From an uncultured Planctomycetota bacterium (GTDB lineage: Bacteria; Planctomycetota; Phycisphaerae; Sedimentisphaerales; Anaerobacaceae), in NCBI GenBank assembly GCA_903927855.1, contig CAIYOL010000247.1, forward strand, positions 1 through 18,415: a stretch of 18,415 bases of DNA. The letters run 5' to 3'. The notes below the pieces were generated by a model. That model was not told where the DNA came from. It did no database searches and saw only the letters and a list, made by a program, of their open reading frames with translations. Shown in pieces: positions 7,907 to 16,293 of this stretch (position 1 is the stretch's first letter; the number at the start of each line of letters is the position of its first letter). The position numbers were made by a program, and so were the translations under genes.

Positions 7907-9520
7907 ATGGTATTTAATGTTATGAAAAGACCATGGGCGTATATTATTGTTGGTTTGCTGTTTTTGACCGCTTTTTCAGAAGTTGGTTGGGCGGCTGGAA
8001 GCTATATTAGTCCTGCCACAGTTCCGCCGAGCACCCTGCGTGAAGGCCTCGTTCGCAGCCCTGGCACAGTTAACTTAAACGGCAACCTGCTGATTACCGG
8101 CAATATCAGAGGGCCGGCGTATTTTCGAGGCGTTGTGCCGTATAGTGCGCCAACCGATTTTGGAGTTACGCTTCCTTCGTCTTCGCTTGATACGTTTTTG
8201 AGGGATTCTGCCGGCGCGGGAGATGCCGGTCGTTATAACCGTTACGCCGCTTATAACCTTGGGTACAGACCATATTATTCACAGACTCAGACGACAGCAT
8301 CTTTAATGCCGGGTGTCCCTGCTGTGACCGGGGCGCAGGCCGCAAACATTAGTGCTTATTCTGCTCAGTACTATCTTGCCGGGGCCTTGCCGCCGCGCCG
8401 CGACGATGTGCTCGACACTTCATCTGCGATTTATTTGGCACGCTTTCGACCGATGTCGATGACGCCGGAAGAAATGCAGAAAATAATTTCATCTGAAATC
8501 GCCAAAGACTCACCCGCAAGGCTGACCGAGCAGCAATACCAGCCTCGGGTAGGACAATATGAGCCAAACGTAAGCCCGGAAAACTATAGAACAAGTGAGA
8601 TTAATAAAAGTCTGACCAGCTTGGAGAGTCCTTTATTGCCCCCTGCTATGAGAAAATCGGCCGGTGAGGTCAACCAGCCGCTTGGTGAGGAAACCGCCAA
8701 AACGGCGTTTGGTGTGCCTTGGGCAGTAGACGTGAATAAACAGCCCGATGTCTACGACCAGATGAAACAGCAGATCGATAGCTTGCAAAAAAAGCTTGAT
8801 TTGGCAATGTCTGCACAACGACACCCTGAAAAAGCTGTCGAAGAGGGTAACAAACCGACTGGCGAGCAACAAACCCAGGAGGGTTCTCTGGCTGATAAGC
8901 GGGCTGATAAGTTCGCTGGGGCAGATTTGAGGGGTGTTCTGGGCCATTACGAAACTTTCGCTTCCTTTTCACAGGACAAATTCAATCAGACTATGCGGGT
9001 GGCAGAACTGTATCTTAAGCAGGGCAGATACTATCACGCTGCCGATGCCTATACTCTCGCATCGCTTTACAGACCGGCTGACCCCCTTGCCTATGCCGGA
9101 AAGAGCCACGCTCTCTTTGCCTCAGGCGAATATATGAGTAGCGCCCTCTTTCTTTCCAGGGCCTTGCAGATTTTCCCCGAGTATGCACAGTTTAAAATCG
9201 ACATTGAGGCTATGATGGGCGGCAGGGACAAGCTCGAGACTCGTGTAGTCGATGTTGAAGAGTGGATGAAGAGAAGCGGTGCCCCTGAGTTGCAGTTTTT
9301 GCTCGCCTATATTTATTACCAGATGGGCAGACCCATGCCGGCTAAAGAAGCTATTGATGCAGCCAGCGAACAGATGCCCCAGTCCTCCGCTGTGCTCGCT
9401 CTTAAAAAAGCTATTGAAGATAACCCAATCCCGGCGGCAGACAAGGATAGCTCACTGCGTATAACCAACCCGGATACGGGTACGGCCTTTACTATGACGG
9501 GTGACGCACCGAAAAAGTAA
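7907..9520 (+). CDS. Exported TPR-containing protein of unknown function
   Basis: A 537-residue protein. A signal peptide is clear: MKRPWAYII, a hydrophobic core (VGLLFLTAF) and a likely cleavage after VGWAA. The next 260 or so residues are rich in Tyr, Pro, Ala and Ser and show no domain I recognise, with SPGTVNLNGNLLITGNI near the start. A short coiled coil, DQMKQQIDSLQKKLDLAMS, lies near 285-303. The C-terminal part holds TPR-like helical pairs (about 360-430: VAELYLKQGRYYHAADAYTLAS, then YAGKSHALFASGEYMSSALFLSRAL) and one more near 458-490. It is probably periplasmic or surface-associated and binds protein partners. The ATG at 7922 would give a more typical signal peptide and is an alternative start; neither has a ribosome site. 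It lies 35 bases after nadK and 38 before the helicase gene. Confidence 0.82.
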   Translation: MVFNVMKRPWAYIIVGLLFLTAFSEVGWAAGSYISPATVPPSTLREGLVRSPGTVNLNGNLLITGNIRGPAYFRGVVPYSAPTDFGVTLPSSSLDTFLRDSAGAGDAGRYNRYAAYNLGYRPYYSQTQTTASLMPGVPAVTGAQAANISAYSAQYYLAGALPPRRDDVLDTSSAIYLARFRPMSMTPEEMQKIISSEIAKDSPARLTEQQYQPRVGQYEPNVSPENYRTSEINKSLTSLESPLLPPAMRKSAGEVNQPLGEETAKTAFGVPWAVDVNKQPDVYDQMKQQIDSLQKKLDLAMSAQRHPEKAVEEGNKPTGEQQTQEGSLADKRADKFAGADLRGVLGHYETFASFSQDKFNQTMRVAELYLKQGRYYHAADAYTLASLYRPADPLAYAGKSHALFASGEYMSSALFLSRALQIFPEYAQFKIDIEAMMGGRDKLETRVVDVEEWMKRSGAPELQFLLAYIYYQMGRPMPAKEAIDAASEQMPQSSAVLALKKAIEDNPIPAADKDSSLRITNPDTGTAFTMTGDAPKK

Positions 9521-9558
9521 AAGGTGCTGTTCCTGTCTTCCATTTTTATATACTGCTG

Positions 9559-11568
9559 ATGATAAAAGCCGATACATCTTTGGATACCGAGGCGGTTTTA
9601 TCTGCCGATGGGTTGATTGCACACTCATTTAGCGGATACGAGTTTCGGCCTCAGCAGGTGCAGATGGCTCGTGCCATTAAAGATGCCTTTGTGGGCCGCA
9701 GGCATCTGGTTGCAGAGGCAGGAACAGGCATCGGCAAAAGCTTCGCATATCTTACTCCTGCAATAGAGCTGGTTCACAGGCAAAAAACAAAGGTGCTCAT
9801 CAGCACTTTTACAATTACCCTCCAGGAGCAGTTAATCAATAAGGATATTCCTTTCTTGGCCAAATCTCTGCCGCAGACGTTTACTGCGGTTCTGGCAAAG
9901 GGCAGGGGCAATTATCTCTGCAAACGCCGCCTTGAATTTGCGCTGCGCAGGCAGGTGACAATGTTCGATTGTCTCGGCTCGACACTTGCGGTTATAAATC
10001 AATGGGCGAATCAGACAAAAGATGGCTCCCTCAGCGATATTCCCGTTATGCCGAAAAATCATATTTGGGATGCCGTCAAAAGCGAGCACGGCAACTGCCG
10101 CGGCAGAAAATGTCCCCACTTCAGCCGTTGTTTCTACTGGCGGGCGAGGCGCCAATTGGGCAACGCCGATATTATTGTGGCAAACCACGCCCTGATGTTT
10201 AGCGACCTTGTGCTCAAATCGCAGGGTACGTCGGTTTTGCCCGATTTCAAATACGTCATTATTGATGAGGCCCACAACATCGAGCATGTGGCCGAGGACC
10301 ATTTCGGGATAAATATCAGTAACTTCACAGTCAAATTCCTTCTCGATGCCCTTTACAATCCGAGAACGCGTAAAGGGCTTCTGGTCTATATGGATGCGCA
10401 CAAAGCCGTTGATATGGTCGCTCTTGTAGCTAAGGAATCACGGAAATTCTTCGACCGGGTCAACAAGTGGTTTGAGCAGACGGGCAGCGAAACCGCCGGA
10501 AGATGCTACAAGAATTTCGTCGAGGATAATCTTACCGGCCACTTGAAAAATCTGCACGCCGAATTGGCTGCTTTGGCAAAAATGTGCAAAGACGTCGATG
10601 AAAAATTCGAGATTATGCGCCTCATCGACCGCTGCTCGGCCCTGGCTCAGAATTTGAATTCCTTCCTGACTGACCGGCAGGATGATTTCGTCTATTGGGT
10701 CGAGCCGACTGCCTCCGCCAGAGGCGCTACTCGTTTGAGAAGTGCGCCGCTCAATGTCGGGCCGAATGTGAAAAGCTGTTTGTTTGATAAATATGAATCG
10801 GTCATACTGACCAGCGCCACCCTGAGCTGTGGTTCGGCCTCAGATGATAAAAGCGGACTTGCCTCGGCGAAGCGAGTCGAAACCGGGTTTGAGTTCTTCG
10901 CAGGTCGAATCGGCTTGGATAACTTTCGTGCGATTAAACTCGGCTCTCCGTTCAATTACGCCGAACAGGTTACTCTTTATATCGAAAAAGATCTTCCCGA
11001 CCCCAATGACGCTAGTTTTGTTGATTCTGCAGCTCAGGCCGTCAGCAGGTATGTATGCAAAACACAAGGCAGGGCTTTTGTGCTTTTTACCAGCTACCAG
11101 ATGCTCGATGCAGTCGCTCAGAAATGTGCCGATTCGCTCGCCGAAAATGGTATCCGCTTACTGCAGCAGGGTGCGGAGTTTGACAGGACCTCTCTTTTGA
11201 AGCTGTTTAAGTCTGAGGATAGCGCTGCTCTTTTTGGCACCGATAGTTTTTGGCAGGGCGTCGATGTGCCGGGTGAGGCTCTTAGCAATGTGATTATTGT
11301 TAGGCTGCCCTTTGCCGTCCCCGACCAGCCATTAATCGCAGGCCGGCTCGAGCAGATTAAGCAGCAGGGCGGCAATCCTTTTTATGATTATCAGTTGCCT
11401 TCTGCGATTCTCAAATTCAAGCAGGGTTTCGGCCGGCTGATTCGAAGCAAAACCGACACCGGAATCGTCGTTGTTCTGGACTCTCGCATAATCAATAAAC
11501 CTTATGGTCGGGAATTCCTCGCCGCTATTCCAAACTGCAAAACCGAAATCGTCACCGGCTCTGCTTAG
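9559..11568 (+). CDS. dinG: DinG/XPD-like ATP-dependent DNA helicase with Fe-S cluster
   Basis: A 669-residue superfamily 2 helicase of the Rad3/XPD/DinG group, expected to unwind DNA 5' to 3' during repair or at R-loops and stalled forks. Motifs: RPQQVQMA (Q-like, 30-37), Walker A AGTGIGKS (54-61), STFTITLQEQL (motif Ia), DEAH (236-239), TSATLS (motif III region), GTDSFWQGVDVPGEALSNVII (motif V) and QGFGRLIRS (motif VI) followed by VVLDSRI. Four cysteines, C121, C180, C185 and C191, are spaced like the 4Fe-4S ligands of this family. No exonuclease domain is fused at the N-terminus. The gene begins 38 bases after the TPR gene with no ribosome site; it is the last gene of the + strand run. The symbol is given by family resemblance; orthology to E. 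coli dinG is not shown. Confidence 0.9.
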   Translation: MIKADTSLDTEAVLSADGLIAHSFSGYEFRPQQVQMARAIKDAFVGRRHLVAEAGTGIGKSFAYLTPAIELVHRQKTKVLISTFTITLQEQLINKDIPFLAKSLPQTFTAVLAKGRGNYLCKRRLEFALRRQVTMFDCLGSTLAVINQWANQTKDGSLSDIPVMPKNHIWDAVKSEHGNCRGRKCPHFSRCFYWRARRQLGNADIIVANHALMFSDLVLKSQGTSVLPDFKYVIIDEAHNIEHVAEDHFGINISNFTVKFLLDALYNPRTRKGLLVYMDAHKAVDMVALVAKESRKFFDRVNKWFEQTGSETAGRCYKNFVEDNLTGHLKNLHAELAALAKMCKDVDEKFEIMRLIDRCSALAQNLNSFLTDRQDDFVYWVEPTASARGATRLRSAPLNVGPNVKSCLFDKYESVILTSATLSCGSASDDKSGLASAKRVETGFEFFAGRIGLDNFRAIKLGSPFNYAEQVTLYIEKDLPDPNDASFVDSAAQAVSRYVCKTQGRAFVLFTSYQMLDAVAQKCADSLAENGIRLLQQGAEFDRTSLLKLFKSEDSAALFGTDSFWQGVDVPGEALSNVIIVRLPFAVPDQPLIAGRLEQIKQQGGNPFYDYQLPSAILKFKQGFGRLIRSKTDTGIVVVLDSRIINKPYGREFLAAIPNCKTEIVTGSA

Positions 11569-11677
11569 GGTTGCGCTTATCATTTATCGGGAAGTCTCAC
11601 GCGGAGTTTACACTTCGGGCATATTCCCATCTTCCCCGCGTATTTTAACGGCAGTTTGGATCGTCAGTTTTTACTGT

Positions 11678-11706
11678 TTGACTCTGTTCCTGTTATGCCG
11701 TAGAAT
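11678..11706 (+). promoter_or_regulatory. Sigma70-type promoter for the beta-CASP RNase gene
   Basis: TTGACT (11678-11683), a 17-base spacer and TAGAAT (11701-11706) match the consensus at 5 of 6 positions in each box. Predicted start of transcription is near 11713, giving a leader of about 34 bases. It lies in the 178-base gap after the helicase gene, which holds nothing else I recognise. This separates the gene from the isoprenoid run. Confidence 0.6.
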
Positions 11707-11746
11707 TCTCAACTTTAAGCCGATGTTTATCATAACAAGGTAGAGT

Positions 11747-13153
11747 ATGCAGATAAAATTACAGTTTCTCGGTGCCGCTCAGAATGTCACCGGTTCCCGC
11801 CACCTGCTCGAAGCCAATGGCCTCCGCCTTCTTATAGATTGCGGCCTTTATCAGGAACGGCAGTTCAGGGAAAGAAACTGGGCGCCTTTTCCCATACCGC
11901 CTGATAGTATTGATGCTGTCCTCTTGACCCATGCCCATCTCGACCATTGCGGCCTGTTGCCGAAACTCGTTAAAGAAGGTTTCAAAGGCAGGATATATTG
12001 CACCTCTGCTACCGCCGAGATTGCACAGATTATCCTTCTGGATTCAGCCAAGATACAGGAAGAAGACGCTGAGCATAAACGCAAAAGGCACGCTAAGCAG
12101 GGCCGAAAAGGCCCCTATCCCGAGGTCCCTCTTTATACTACCGAGGATGCTCAGGCCTGTTTCCCACTCTTCTCGCCGCTCGAATACAGGGAGGCTGTCT
12201 CCCTCGGCGACGGCCTCGAAGCCACTTTCTATGATGCCGGTCACGTCCTCGGCTCTTCTATCATAAGGGCCAAAGTACGCTGGAATGGCCAGGAGAGAAT
12301 TATCTTGTTCTCAGGTGATATTGGCAGGACGAATAGACCAATATTGTGCGACCCGACCGTTTTCGATGCCGCCGATTACGTCCTCGTTGAATCCACCTAT
12401 GGCGACCGCCTCCACGATGAGGCCATGGACGTAAAAGAAATAATTGGTAACGTGATAAACTCAACGAAAAGGGCCGGCGGAAACATCATCGTCCCCAGCT
12501 TCGCACTCGAACGTTCTCAGGAGATTTTGTATTACATGAACGAATTGCTCCTCGACAAAGCGATACCTTACATGAAAATTTTCCTCGATAGCCCAATGGC
12601 TTCTAAAATCACGGAAGTTTTTCAGCGGCATTCTGAGCTTTTTGATGAGCAAATGGCCGCGTTTATGAGAAATTTCGGGTCACCTTTTAATTTGCCGCAG
12701 GTTGAAATGGCAGGCAACTCCGCTCAGTCAAAAGCGATTAACAATATAAAAGGAACCGTTATGGTTATTGCCGGCTCCGGTATGTGCACCGGCGGCAGAA
12801 TAAAATACCACCTCGCCAACAATATCTCCAGACCGCAAAGTTCCATAATGTTTGTCGGCTATCAGGCCGTCGGCACTCTCGGAAGACAAATCATCGATGG
12901 CGCAAAGAAAGTCCGAATACTCGGACAGCAGTACGACGTCAAGGCAAACATCGTCCAGGTGCATGGCTTCTCGGCCCACGCTGACAGATTCGAGCTTCTC
13001 ACCTGGTTAAAAGGTTTACAAACACCCCCTCGAAAAGTTTTTGTTATCCACGGCGAAACCGAAAGCGCATCTAATTTCGGTAATTACCTCAGAGAGCAAA
13101 CAGGCTGGAACGTCTCTGTCCCCGCTTATCAGGATGAAGTCGTCCTCGAATAA
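11747..13153 (+). CDS. Metallo-beta-lactamase/beta-CASP family RNase (YSH1/CPSF-like)
   Basis: A 468-residue protein of the MBL fold with a beta-CASP insert and RNA-specificity tail, a family of endo- and 5'-3' exoribonucleases related to CPSF-73. Metal ligands are visible: HAHLDH at 62-67, the His of GHVLGS at 166, the Asp of FSGDIGR at 191, and a C-terminal HGFSAHADR. The beta-CASP part shows ESTYGDR, VPSFALERSQEILYYMNEL and GSGMCTGGRIKYHL. The N-terminus QFLGAAQNVTGSRHLL is typical of the bacterial members, and there is no KH domain as in archaeal aCPSF1. It is expected to process RNA in the cytoplasm; substrate unknown. A likely ribosome site (AAGG, 11737-11740) precedes the ATG. The gene converges on the M16 protease gene with a 9-base gap and no evident terminator. 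Confidence 0.93.
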   Translation: MQIKLQFLGAAQNVTGSRHLLEANGLRLLIDCGLYQERQFRERNWAPFPIPPDSIDAVLLTHAHLDHCGLLPKLVKEGFKGRIYCTSATAEIAQIILLDSAKIQEEDAEHKRKRHAKQGRKGPYPEVPLYTTEDAQACFPLFSPLEYREAVSLGDGLEATFYDAGHVLGSSIIRAKVRWNGQERIILFSGDIGRTNRPILCDPTVFDAADYVLVESTYGDRLHDEAMDVKEIIGNVINSTKRAGGNIIVPSFALERSQEILYYMNELLLDKAIPYMKIFLDSPMASKITEVFQRHSELFDEQMAAFMRNFGSPFNLPQVEMAGNSAQSKAINNIKGTVMVIAGSGMCTGGRIKYHLANNISRPQSSIMFVGYQAVGTLGRQIIDGAKKVRILGQQYDVKANIVQVHGFSAHADRFELLTWLKGLQTPPRKVFVIHGETESASNFGNYLREQTGWNVSVPAYQDEVVLE

Positions 13154-13162
13154 TGTTAAAAA

Positions 13163-15970
13163 TCACTTCTTCTCATCTGCCGCTGCGATGGTAACCGGCG
13201 CAATCTTTTCCAGCCCCTCTTTAAGCTTCTCCGCCTCCCCGACAACGACTATTACCAGCTTGCTCGGCTCTATCGTCTCTCGAACCAAACGCTCGCAGTC
13301 TGTTTGTTTTGCCTTCGCAATCCCGCCCAGCAGTCTTTCAAGATAATCCTCGCCGAGCCCCTGCGATTCAATCAGCCACAAATCGCCCGCAATCTGTTGC
13401 GGCGTCTCACGGCCCCTCACAAAGCTGCCGAGTATGTACGACCGGCTGCTCTCAAGCTCATCGTCATTCGGGTCTTGGGTTTTCAGCCGCTTAATCTCTT
13501 CGAGGACCGCTTTCACCGCTTCCGCCGTTGATTCTGTCTTGCTGAAGGTGCCGACCTCGAATTCACCCGCAAAACGGTTGGCCGTATAGCTGCCCCAGAC
13601 TCCGTATGTCAGCCCCTTCGCGACGCGAATACTCTCGTTCAATCGGCTGTTAAAAGCCCATCCGAAATAGTTGCTCACTATTCGGCTCACAAAATATCTC
13701 TCGTCATGCCGCGTAATACCGCTCTGCCCGACCCGAATTTGGCTTTGCGTGCTCCCCGGCATGTCTACCAAATATATATGCGTCTCAGTTGGCTCTGCCG
13801 GCTTGGATATTTTTATATCAGACCGTTCGCCCGCCGCCTTCCAGCCCCCGAACGTCTTCTTCGCTAATTTGAATGCCTCTTTTGCCTCAATATCTCCCGA
13901 AAATATCAGCACCGCCGTATCGGGCCTTGCGAACTTGCTCCACCACCCCTTCAAATCTTCAATCGTCAGCGCATTAACGTCCTCGACCTCGCCCGTGGCC
14001 GTCCGCGAATACGGATGTTCGCCGTATAGTTCCCGCCGGAATTCCTTGTCAGCTACATACTCCGGCTCCGCCGACGAAACCGCCAGCGATGTAAGGACCT
14101 GTTTCCGCAGCTTCTCGAATTCCTCTTCAGGAAAGGAGGGCTGTAGCACCACTTCACCGAGCAGTCCCATCGCCCGCTCGATATGCTCTGTCAGGCAGCC
14201 GACGTTGACTGTGCTCGTGTCCATATCAGCCGACCCCGAAAGACTGATTGCGTATGTCTCCAGTTCATCCGCCAGCTCGCCTTCATTGTGTTTGCTCGTC
14301 CCCTTGACAAGCATCTGCATTGTCATTGATGCTGTCCCCGGCTTATTCTCCGTCCACGCCCCGGACAAAAGTCCCAGTTGAACACTTACAAACGGCACCT
14401 CATGATTCGGCACTACAAGCACCTTCAGACCATTGTCTAATTTTTTACTGCTGTATTTTGGCGTTATCTTCGCTGCCGAAATCTTCGCAAATGGTGCTTC
14501 CTTTGGCCAGTTCTTGGGACGCTCTAACCCTTCTCGTCCCTGCTTCGGCGCAACCTTCTCCGGCTCCGCCGTAATCGGCGCGTTCTCACCCTTGGCGATG
14601 CCGGCATCGCCGCCCGCTGCACTCGGCATGTGCCGGTCAACCTTGACCTCCAGCGCTCTATTGTCTGCTAAATACTCGTTATCAACGCGTTGAATGTCCC
14701 CATCTGTTACCTTTCGTATATCATCTATCCACCGGTTGACTTGTGAAACGTCCCCGTAGTCCACTGCTGCACTGCCTAACATCTTCGCCTTGCTCTCAAT
14801 CTCCAGATTCTCTGTCACCAGCCCTCGCAGCATCTGATTTTTCGCTTTTCTAAGCTCACGCTCGCTCACCGCTTCCTTCCGCAGCTTTGAAATGTTACCC
14901 TTGATAATATCAAGGACGCTGTTCGCGTCTCCGCCATCAGGCGGCATCGTTGCTTGTGCCACGAGTAAGCCGTCTTTTTCCAGTGACCACGTCTCCGACT
15001 CTGCCTCAACTGCTAATTGTTTTTCCGCCACCAGTCTGCGATATAACCTGCTGCTCCTTCCGCTCCCCAAAATCTCCGATAAAAGGTCGATAGCGACAGA
15101 GTTCTTATCGCTGATTGGCACCGTCCGGTACACCGCCCCGGCAAGAGGCGCAGGCGAGTTCTCCACCGTCAGCGTTACTGTCCGCTTCTCTGCTGGCTCC
15201 GACTCACGAACCGTGACCCGCGCCGGCTCAGCGTAGCGCGGTATCCATCCGAAATATCGTTTTGCTAATCGCTGTGCCTCCTCGTGCTTGACCGCCCCGA
15301 CAATAATCAGCGTCGCATTGTTCGGAACATAATATTTCTTCCAGAAGTTCCGCAGGTCCTCCACCGATGACGCCCTCAGGTCCGCCAGACTTCCTATCGG
15401 CTCCCAGCGATACGGACTGGTCTTATAAATCTCCGCCAGCAGTTTTTCATACAGCGTTCCGTATGGCTCGTTTCGCCTCATTCGCAGCTCTTCCTCGACC
15501 ACTTTTCGCTCCGTATCGAACGATTCCTGGTCAATCTTCAAAAACGTCATCCGCTCCGCCTCTAACCATAGCGCCAGTTCAAGCTGTTTTGCCGGCAGCG
15601 TCTCTTCGTATATTGTCCTGTCGAACCCCGTATGGCCGTTCGTCGTTCCTCCGACACGATGAATATAGGCAAAGTGGTCTGTCGGCCCGAGCCTGTCCGT
15701 TCCGCGAAACATCATATGCTCGAACATATGAGCGAATCCGTGCCGCCCCGGCTGTTCGTCTTTCGACCCAACGTGGTACCATAACTGCACCGCCACTATC
15801 GGGCAGGAAAAATCCTCCAGTGTTATAATCTCCAGCCCGTTCTCGAGCTTTGTACATTTGTAATCGAACCGCCCCGTCTGCTTTTGGTGTCCCGCCCCGC
15901 ATGCGATTAGCGGCATCCCCAAAACCGTGGCTAAAACCCAAATCCTCTTAAACTTGATATTCCAATTCAT
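13163..15970 (-). CDS. Zinc protease, peptidase family M16, two M16 halves in one chain
   Basis: A 935-residue exported metalloprotease. The N-terminus has a signal sequence ending in LIAC (Cys24), a plausible lipobox, so it may be a lipoprotein. The first M16 half (about 38-450) has the inverted zinc motif HMFEH (81-85) and a distal acidic stretch ERKVVEEEL with the third ligand near E160/E161. After a charged linker the second half (from about 495, KLDNGLKVLVVPNHEVPF) keeps the fold, but the equivalent of HxxEH reads SMTMQ, so it is catalytically dead; it retains the RVAKGLTYGVWGSY segment that supplies the substrate-binding Arg/Tyr. This is the usual layout for pitrilysin-like and paired M16 enzymes, which digest peptides inside a clamshell. 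A GGGA ribosome site lies about 9 bases before the ATG. Target is unknown. Confidence 0.94.
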   Translation of the reverse strand: MNWNIKFKRIWVLATVLGMPLIACGAGHQKQTGRFDYKCTKLENGLEIITLEDFSCPIVAVQLWYHVGSKDEQPGRHGFAHMFEHMMFRGTDRLGPTDHFAYIHRVGGTTNGHTGFDRTIYEETLPAKQLELALWLEAERMTFLKIDQESFDTERKVVEEELRMRRNEPYGTLYEKLLAEIYKTSPYRWEPIGSLADLRASSVEDLRNFWKKYYVPNNATLIIVGAVKHEEAQRLAKRYFGWIPRYAEPARVTVRESEPAEKRTVTLTVENSPAPLAGAVYRTVPISDKNSVAIDLLSEILGSGRSSRLYRRLVAEKQLAVEAESETWSLEKDGLLVAQATMPPDGGDANSVLDIIKGNISKLRKEAVSERELRKAKNQMLRGLVTENLEIESKAKMLGSAAVDYGDVSQVNRWIDDIRKVTDGDIQRVDNEYLADNRALEVKVDRHMPSAAGGDAGIAKGENAPITAEPEKVAPKQGREGLERPKNWPKEAPFAKISAAKITPKYSSKKLDNGLKVLVVPNHEVPFVSVQLGLLSGAWTENKPGTASMTMQMLVKGTSKHNEGELADELETYAISLSGSADMDTSTVNVGCLTEHIERAMGLLGEVVLQPSFPEEEFEKLRKQVLTSLAVSSAEPEYVADKEFRRELYGEHPYSRTATGEVEDVNALTIEDLKGWWSKFARPDTAVLIFSGDIEAKEAFKLAKKTFGGWKAAGERSDIKISKPAEPTETHIYLVDMPGSTQSQIRVGQSGITRHDERYFVSRIVSNYFGWAFNSRLNESIRVAKGLTYGVWGSYTANRFAGEFEVGTFSKTESTAEAVKAVLEEIKRLKTQDPNDDELESSRSYILGSFVRGRETPQQIAGDLWLIESQGLGEDYLERLLGGIAKAKQTDCERLVRETIEPSKLVIVVVGEAEKLKEGLEKIAPVTIAAADEKK

Positions 15971-16000
15971 TTGGCAAATTCCCTTTCTTTTTATTTTTTA

Positions 16001-16028
16001 TTGCAACGCAGAAATATTCTAATATTAT
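16001..16028 (+). promoter_or_regulatory. Candidate promoter for the 61-residue membrane protein gene
   Basis: TTGCAA (16001-16006), a 16-base spacer and TATTAT (16023-16028) lie about 55 bases before the ATG at 16083. It overlaps the candidate -10 of the divergent protease gene. Confidence 0.4.
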
Positions 16029-16029
16029 A
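16024..16029 (-). promoter_or_regulatory. Candidate -10 box for the M16 protease gene
   Basis: On the - strand this reads TATAAT, 53 bases before the protease ATG. The -35 is poor at 17-base spacing (AAGTAA). The box overlaps the candidate -10 on the other strand, so the two genes may share or compete for this AT-rich block. Confidence 0.35.
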
Positions 16030-16082
16030 ACAGAGGTAATAATTAATTACTTTGCAATTTTTGAAAGAAAAGGAGAGCGATT

Positions 16083-16268
16083 ATGAAACCATCAGTGATT
16101 GTCGTAACGATTTTTCTACTGCTTGTTTCAGTAGTGCATTTAATAAGACTAATATTTCAATGGAAAGTTACCGCCAATACCGTTGAGATTCCAGTGTTGG
16201 CAAGTGCCGCGGCCTGTATCGTTACAGCATTATTGGCCGGCTGGCTCTGGCGGGAAAATAAAAAGTAA
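16083..16268 (+). CDS. Small two-helix membrane protein
   Basis: A 61-residue protein with two hydrophobic segments: about residues 4-26 (VIVVTIFLLLVSVVHLIRLI) and 36-56 (PVLASAAACIVTALLAGWLW), ending in RENKK. A strong ribosome site (AGGAG at 16071-16075, 7 bases before the ATG), a candidate promoter and a coding pattern unlike the overlapping shadows support it as a real gene. Charge placement suggests the short C-terminal basic tail faces the cytoplasm. I do not recognise a function; similar short proteins with an HLIRL-type first helix are widespread as conserved hypotheticals. It stands alone between the divergent protease gene and the convergent phospholipase-like gene, with only 25 bases separating its stop from the latter's stop. 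Confidence 0.78.
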   Translation: MKPSVIVVTIFLLLVSVVHLIRLIFQWKVTANTVEIPVLASAAACIVTALLAGWLWRENKK

Positions 16269-16293
16269 ATGGCAGGCTTGTTCCTGTCTTGAA

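Noticed and set aside
9549..9554. TATACT before the helicase ATG as a promoter
   Set aside because: Predicted transcription would start at or past the start codon, and there is no -35 match.
13671..14381. 236-residue open frame on the + strand opposite the M16 protease
   Set aside because: Ser/Pro-rich composition typical of an antisense shadow; it lies wholly within a well-supported gene and has no ribosome site or recognisable domain.
16271..16288. GGCAGG-CCTGTC hairpin between the small membrane gene and the phospholipase-like gene as a terminator
   Set aside because: Only 6 pairs including one G-U and no T-run after it on the + strand; too weak to call.
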